Part shown: in pieces, positions 6,657 to 10,853 of the stretch | How the letters are laid out: the number at the start of each line of letters is the position of its first letter | Position numbering within the stretch: position 1 is the first letter of the stretch | NCBI GenBank assembly: GCA_964235705.1 | Contig: CAXSDP010000104.1 | Location: forward strand, 1 to 10,853 | DNA length: 10,853 bases | DNA from: RH-AL1 sp964235705 | GTDB lineage: Bacteria; Pseudomonadota; Alphaproteobacteria; Rhizobiales; Beijerinckiaceae | Reading direction: 5' to 3' | Program-made: the position numbers and the translations under genes | The notes under the pieces: generated by a model | What the model was told of the DNA's origin: nothing | Database searches by the model: none | What the model saw: the letters and a program-made list of their open reading frames with translations, nothing else

Positions 6657-9600
6657 ATGGTTGGAGAGGTCAAGCAAGGCTACTGCACGCTGTGCCGCTC
6701 CCGATGCGGTTCGCTTAATCGCGTCGTCGACGCGCGGCTCGTCGCCGTCATGCCCGATCCCTCGCATCCCACCGGCGCGGCACTCTGCGCGAAGGGGCGC
6801 GCCGCGCCCGAACTCGTCGGAAGCCCGCGGCGGCTGACGCGACCACTCAAGCGCACGCGCCCGCGCGACGGTCCTGACCCAGGCTGGGTCGAGATCGATT
6901 GGGAGGAGGCGCTCGCAACCGTCGCCGAGCAACTCGGTGCCTTGCGCACGCGGCACGGCGCCGAGACAGTCGCCTTCGCCGTGACGACGCCGAGCGGCAC
7001 GCCGATGGTCGACAGCTTCGAGTGGGTCGAGCGTTTCGTACGGCTCTACGGCAGCCCCAACCTGATCTACGCCGTCGAGGTCTGCGGCTGGCACAAGGAC
7101 TACGCTCACGCGCTCACCTTTGGTCGAGGGACCGGCGCGCCGGACTACGCCAACGCCGACGTGATCGTGCTTTGGGGGCACAATCCGGCCCGCACCTGGC
7201 TCGCGCAGGCGACCCGGGTGGCCGAGGCCCGGCGACGCGGCGCGACCGTCGCGGTGGTCGATCCCAAGCGCGGCGGCTCCGGCGAGGCGGCGGATCTGTG
7301 GTTGCCGATCCGGCCCGGTGCCGATGGTGCCTTGGCGATGGGTGCGATCAACCACCTCCTGCGCTCACGCGCCTATGACGCGGACTTTGTCCGCCGCTGG
7401 ACCAACGCGCCTTTCTTGGTGGACCTGGCGACCGGGCGCTTGCTGCGCGCCGTGGAGATCTGGCCGGAGTGCACGGGCGAGAGCTTCGTCGTTCTCGATG
7501 GCGCGGGCATCCCACGCGCCCACGATTCACGCCGCGCCCTCGCGTCGGACGATGCCGTAATACTTGAGGGCGCGATCACGCTGACCGATCCGGCCGGCGC
7601 GGCGCGGCGCTGCATGAGTGTGCTGCACCTGCTGGCGCGGGCGGCGGAGGGTTACGACCGCGCCCATGTCGCTGCGGTCACGGGTCTCGATCCAACGGCG
7701 CTCGATCGATTCTACGCGCTCTTCGCGGGCAGCCCGCGGCTCGCCTACCATTCATGGACCGGAGTCGGACAGCACACCAACGCCACAGCGACGGAGCGGG
7801 CGATCGCAACTCTCTACGCGCTGACCGGCGCCGTCGACCGCGCCGGCGGGAACCTTTGGACGGTCGCCCCGCCCACGCGGAGCGTCAACGACTACGCCCT
7901 TCTGCCGCTAGTGCAGCAGAAGAAGGCGCTCGGGCTCGAAGACCTGCCGTTGGGACCTCCGAGCCGGGGATGGATCACCGCGAGGGACTTCCGCCGCGCG
8001 GTCACGCGGGGCGAGCCCTACCGCGTGCGTGCGCTCGTGAGCTTCGGGACCAACTTCGTCATCTCGCAGGGTGACTCGACGCGCAACCTGGAGGCCTTGC
8101 GGGCCCTCGATTTCCACGTCCACGTCGACATGTTCATGAACCCGACAGCGCAGAACGCCGACATCGTCCTTCCCGCGAGCATGCCGTGGGAGCGCGAGGC
8201 GCTGAAGGTCGGCTTCGAGATCACGCAGGATGCAGTCGAGCTGGTGCAGCTGCGCCAACGCATGGTGGCGCCGCTGGGCGAATGCCGCGCGGACTACGCC
8301 ATCGCCTTCGACCTCGCCTGCCGCCTCGGGCACGCCGATGCCTTCTTCGGTGGCTCGGTCGAGGCAGGCTGGGACCATCAGCTGGAGCCGATCGGCCTGA
8401 CCGCGGCCGACCTGCGAAGGCGTCCCGAGGGCATACGCGTCCCGCAGCCGAGCGGCGAGCGCAAGTACGCGGAGATCCAGGACGACGGCGAGGTCGCGGG
8501 CTTCGCCACGCCCACGCGCCGCGTCGAGCTCTACGCCGAGCGCCTACTTGACCATGGCCATGCGCCGCTCCCCGGCCACGTCGAGCCCGCGGGCTTCGCC
8601 GAGGCGGACGCGGCCGGGCTGCCGCTCCTTCTCTCGACCGCGAAGTCCGGCTGGACCGTGCACAGCGCCTATCGCCACGTCGCCTCGCTGCGACGCAAGG
8701 CGCTGGAGCCGGCCGTGGAGATCGCGCCGCGTACGGCCGCAGCCCGCGGCATCGCGGAGGGTGACGCGGTGCTCGTGCGCACCGCGCACGGCGAAGTCTC
8801 GATGCGCGCGCGCCTCGACGCCGACCTGCCGGATGGTACGGTGATCGCCGAGTTCGGCTGGTGGGAGGACTGCCCGCCCCTCGGGCGCGACGCGATGCCG
8901 GTTACCGGGCCGGCCTCGTCCAACATCAACGGGATCCTCTGCGATCGCGCGCGCGATCCGGTCAGCGGCTCCGTGCCGCTTCGCGCCGTGCCCTGCGAGA
9001 TCGCCCGTGACGAGGCGGCAAATCGGGGGCGATGGAGCGGGCAGCGCGGGTTCCGGGTCGCCGCGATGCGATCGGAAGGCACTGAGGTGATGGCGGTGAC
9101 GCTCGCGCCCGCAGACGGCGGCGCGCTGTCGGATTTTCTGCCGGGTCAGCACGCTCTTCTGCACGTGCCTACCGCTCGCCTCAGCCGCGCCTACTCCCTC
9201 ACCGGATGCGCCACCCGCCCGACGCGCTACGAGGTCGCCGTTAAGCTGATCGGACCCGCGGCCGAGGGCGGCGCACCAAGCCAGATGTCATCGCGCGTGC
9301 ACGCCCTCCGGGTCGGCGACATGGTCGCCCTGGAAGCACCACGGGGGACGTTCACGCCGCCGCTCGTGGGCACGCGTCCCGTGATCCTGATGGCCGCAGG
9401 CATCGGCATCACACCCTTCGTCAGCTACCTGGAGACGCTCGCCGCGCGTCAGCCCGGCGCGCGCGCTCCCGGCGTTCACCTGTTCTACATCTGCCGCAAC
9501 GGCGCCAAGCACGCCTTCGGCGCTCGCCTGCGCGCCCTCGAGGCCAACATCCCGGAGCTTCGGATAACGAACGCCTTCACGCGGCCCGACACGTCGGACG

Positions 9601-10058
9601 TGCGCGGCCGGGACTACGACGTCGCTGGCCGCTCCGCACTGCCCGACATGGCGGTGCCCTTCGCTGGCGAGCGCCCGCTCGCTTATCTTTGCGGATCCGA
9701 GACGTTCGTCACCGACGCGATCGCTGTGCTCGTCGCGAGCGGCCTGCCCCGGTTCGACATCTTCAGCGAAAGCTTCGCCTCCGCGGTCGAGGTGCCCGCC
9801 CACCTCGAACCGCGCACGGTGCGTCTGGCGCGCAGCGGTCGAAGCTTCACCTGGAGCGCGGCGGCAGGCAGCTTGCTGGACGCCGCCGACGCAGCTGCGC
9901 TCGCCCTTCCCAGAGGCTGCCGCGCGGGTCAGTGCGAGAGCTGCAGCGTACCCGTGGCGTCCGGCTCTGTGGCGCACTTATCGCCCTACGACGGCCCCGC
10001 CGACCACTGCCTCACGTGTCGTGCGGTGCCCCTCAGCGACCTCGTACTCGATGCTTAA
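6657..10058 (+). CDS. Molybdopterin oxidoreductase fused to flavin/NAD(P)H reductase and [2Fe-2S] ferredoxin domain
   Basis: A 1133-residue fusion with three modules. Residues 1 to about 785 form a complete DMSO-reductase-superfamily Mo enzyme. It has Cys10, Cys13, Cys17 and Cys44 for a [4Fe-4S] site, the relay Lys46, a probable metal ligand Cys143 in EVCGWHKD, and a dinucleotide-binding end with FGWWED and DPVSGS...PCE. Residues about 795-1045 form a ferredoxin-reductase-like flavoprotein: flavin-binding RAYS at 844-847, PRGTF, and a nucleotide-binding AAGIGITPF at 913-921, then YLCGSE. Residues about 1050-1133 form a plant-type [2Fe-2S] domain, with Cys1088, Cys1093 and Cys1096 (C-x4-C-x2-C) and Cys1121 or Cys1118. 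The flavin-NAD-[2Fe-2S] order is that of phthalate dioxygenase reductase and VanB. Electrons probably pass from NAD(P)H through flavin, [2Fe-2S] and [4Fe-4S] to Mo, favouring a cytoplasmic reductase; direction and substrate are inferred. I prefer ATG 6657 (GAGG upstream, conserved motif soon after) over the in-frame GTG 6630. It is paralogous to the enzyme at 921-3140. Confidence 0.94.
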   Translation: MVGEVKQGYCTLCRSRCGSLNRVVDARLVAVMPDPSHPTGAALCAKGRAAPELVGSPRRLTRPLKRTRPRDGPDPGWVEIDWEEALATVAEQLGALRTRHGAETVAFAVTTPSGTPMVDSFEWVERFVRLYGSPNLIYAVEVCGWHKDYAHALTFGRGTGAPDYANADVIVLWGHNPARTWLAQATRVAEARRRGATVAVVDPKRGGSGEAADLWLPIRPGADGALAMGAINHLLRSRAYDADFVRRWTNAPFLVDLATGRLLRAVEIWPECTGESFVVLDGAGIPRAHDSRRALASDDAVILEGAITLTDPAGAARRCMSVLHLLARAAEGYDRAHVAAVTGLDPTALDRFYALFAGSPRLAYHSWTGVGQHTNATATERAIATLYALTGAVDRAGGNLWTVAPPTRSVNDYALLPLVQQKKALGLEDLPLGPPSRGWITARDFRRAVTRGEPYRVRALVSFGTNFVISQGDSTRNLEALRALDFHVHVDMFMNPTAQNADIVLPASMPWEREALKVGFEITQDAVELVQLRQRMVAPLGECRADYAIAFDLACRLGHADAFFGGSVEAGWDHQLEPIGLTAADLRRRPEGIRVPQPSGERKYAEIQDDGEVAGFATPTRRVELYAERLLDHGHAPLPGHVEPAGFAEADAAGLPLLLSTAKSGWTVHSAYRHVASLRRKALEPAVEIAPRTAAARGIAEGDAVLVRTAHGEVSMRARLDADLPDGTVIAEFGWWEDCPPLGRDAMPVTGPASSNINGILCDRARDPVSGSVPLRAVPCEIARDEAANRGRWSGQRGFRVAAMRSEGTEVMAVTLAPADGGALSDFLPGQHALLHVPTARLSRAYSLTGCATRPTRYEVAVKLIGPAAEGGAPSQMSSRVHALRVGDMVALEAPRGTFTPPLVGTRPVILMAAGIGITPFVSYLETLAARQPGARAPGVHLFYICRNGAKHAFGARLRALEANIPELRITNAFTRPDTSDVRGRDYDVAGRSALPDMAVPFAGERPLAYLCGSETFVTDAIAVLVASGLPRFDIFSESFASAVEVPAHLEPRTVRLARSGRSFTWSAAAGSLLDAADAAALALPRGCRAGQCESCSVPVASGSVAHLSPYDGPADHCLTCRAVPLSDLVLDA

Positions 10059-10065
10059 CGACGCC

Positions 10066-10070
10066 AGGAG
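10066..10070 (+). promoter_or_regulatory. Shine-Dalgarno site of the AtoE-like gene
   Basis: AGGAG lies six bases before the ATG at 10077, within the 18-base gap after the fusion gene stop. This is a strong site that fixes the start and supports co-transcription with the fusion gene. Confidence 0.7.
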
Positions 10071-10076
10071 ACACAG

Positions 10077-10802
10077 ATGAGCGACACCGCGACACTTACC
10101 CCGGCACCGCAGGCGAACCCGCCGGCGGTGCGCGAGAACCCGCTCGTGCGGACATCGCAGGCCATGGTGGCATTTTCCGAGCGCTGGTTCCCCGATGCCT
10201 ACGTCTTCGTGCTGCTCGCCGCCCTCGTCGTCGCGGGTGCGACGCTCGCCTGTGGGGGCGCGCCCCTTGCCGTCAGCGCCGCCTTCGGCGACGGGTTCTG
10301 GAGCCTGATCCCCTTTACCATGCAGATGGCGCTGGTGGCGATCGGCGGCTACGTCGTCGCCATGGCGCCGCCGGTGGCGGCCCTGATGCGGCGCGCCGCC
10401 GCCGTCCCGCGCACCGGCCGCGGGGCGGTCGTCTTCGTGGGCGTCGTCAGCATCCTCCTGTCGCTGCTCAACTGGGGCGTCAGCCTGATCTTCTCCGGAC
10501 TACTCGTACGCGAAATCGCGCGACGACGCGACCTGCGCCTGGATTACCGTGCAGCCGGTGCGGCCGGTTACCTCGGGCTGGGGTTCGGCTTCACGCTCGG
10601 GATCAGCTCCTCGGCGGCACAGCTCCAGGCGAACGCAGCCAGCATCCCGGCTTCGCTCCTGCCGACCACCGGCGTCATCGGCTTCAACGAGACGATCCTG
10701 TCCTGGCAGAACCTCGTGATCGCGATGGTCGGAACGCTGCTCTCGGCTGCGATCTGCTTCTTCAGCACGCCCCTGGATGCTGCCGCGACGACCGCCGAGT
10801 GA
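10077..10802 (+). CDS. AtoE/TIGR00366-type short-chain fatty acid transporter, half length
   Basis: A 241-residue integral membrane protein matching the N-terminal half of the short-chain fatty acid transporter family (E. coli AtoE is about 440 residues). Shared features as I recall them include the RWFPDAYVF start of the first helix, FGDGFWSLIPFTMQMAL, the NWG segment after a hydrophobic helix, and LVREIARR. About five to six hydrophobic segments are visible. The frame ends with TGA at 10800-10802 after a helix and a short polar tail (DAAATTAE). None of the three plus frames after it continues the family in the remaining 51 bases. So it is either a broken gene, one half of a split transporter with the second gene starting near 10841, or a naturally short form. 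It is co-transcribed with the fusion enzyme (18-nt gap) and is probably the carrier for its substrate or product, likely a carboxylate (inference). Confidence 0.82.
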   Translation: MSDTATLTPAPQANPPAVRENPLVRTSQAMVAFSERWFPDAYVFVLLAALVVAGATLACGGAPLAVSAAFGDGFWSLIPFTMQMALVAIGGYVVAMAPPVAALMRRAAAVPRTGRGAVVFVGVVSILLSLLNWGVSLIFSGLLVREIARRRDLRLDYRAAGAAGYLGLGFGFTLGISSSAAQLQANAASIPASLLPTTGVIGFNETILSWQNLVIAMVGTLLSAAICFFSTPLDAAATTAE

Positions 10803-10853
10803 TCGGCCCCCATTGGGTGGTCCGGGTTGGATGTTAGTTCATGGTCGGCCTGG
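10803..10853. other. Right edge, no assignable feature; possible start codon at 10841
   Basis: These 51 bases do not continue the AtoE-like protein in any frame. An ATG at 10841-10843 with a GGA about nine bases before it could begin another gene (reading M-V-G-L at the edge), but four codons cannot support a call. The stretch is plainer in base use than the coding DNA before it and could also be a rearrangement junction. Confidence 0.2.

Noticed and set aside
9689..10837. 382-codon plus-strand frame crossing the fusion gene end and the AtoE-like gene
   Set aside because: Arg-rich shadow overlapping two well-supported genes in another frame. I also checked it as a possible frameshifted continuation of the transporter past 10802, and it does not resemble the family.

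Overview
The window is GC-rich with dense, GC-biased codon use. It reads as a soil- or environment-type proteobacterium, most likely alpha- or betaproteobacterial. That is a guess from gene style, since no rRNA or other marker is present. It is a small catabolic or redox locus with two complete, related DMSO-reductase-superfamily molybdopterin enzymes. Each has its own transporter and its own divergently transcribed regulator.

Layout, left to right. Positions 1-156 hold a possible gene tail that I do not recognise. Positions 157-564 hold no convincing gene. On the minus strand, 4438 down to 577, lies a three-gene operon: MFS transporter, then a stand-alone molybdopterin oxidoreductase with a [4Fe-4S] site, then a RidA/YoaB-like protein. 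The transporter and oxidoreductase are 26 nt apart, and the last two genes share an ATGA overlap. A LysR-type regulator (4591-5499, plus) diverges from this operon across 152 bases that contain a perfect 13-bp palindrome. A 361-base AT-richer gap (5500-5860) separates it from a convergent GntR/FCD regulator (6556-5861, minus). That regulator diverges in turn from the second transcription unit on the plus strand. This unit consists of a 1133-residue fusion protein (molybdopterin oxidoreductase, then flavin/NAD(P)H reductase, then plant-type [2Fe-2S] ferredoxin domain, 6657-10058) followed 18 nt later by a half-length AtoE/TIGR00366-type transporter (10077-10802). A 21-bp interrupted palindrome lies between the GntR gene and the fusion gene.

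How the genes may work together (inference). The MFS carrier and the AtoE-like carrier suggest uptake of organic acids. The LysR and GntR/FCD proteins are typical small-molecule sensors for such compounds. The fusion enzyme carries its own NAD(P)H-to-Fe-S electron chain, so it could drive a cytoplasmic reduction at the Mo site without separate partner proteins. The stand-alone Mo enzyme lacks any such module and must use another donor or acceptor, or catalyse a non-redox step as some family members do. The coupled RidA-like protein hints at a reactive enamine/imine intermediate and so at a nitrogen-containing substrate. The substrate cannot be read from the sequence.

The most notable items are the single-polypeptide Mo-flavin-[2Fe-2S] fusion and the pairing of two related Mo enzymes under two local regulators.
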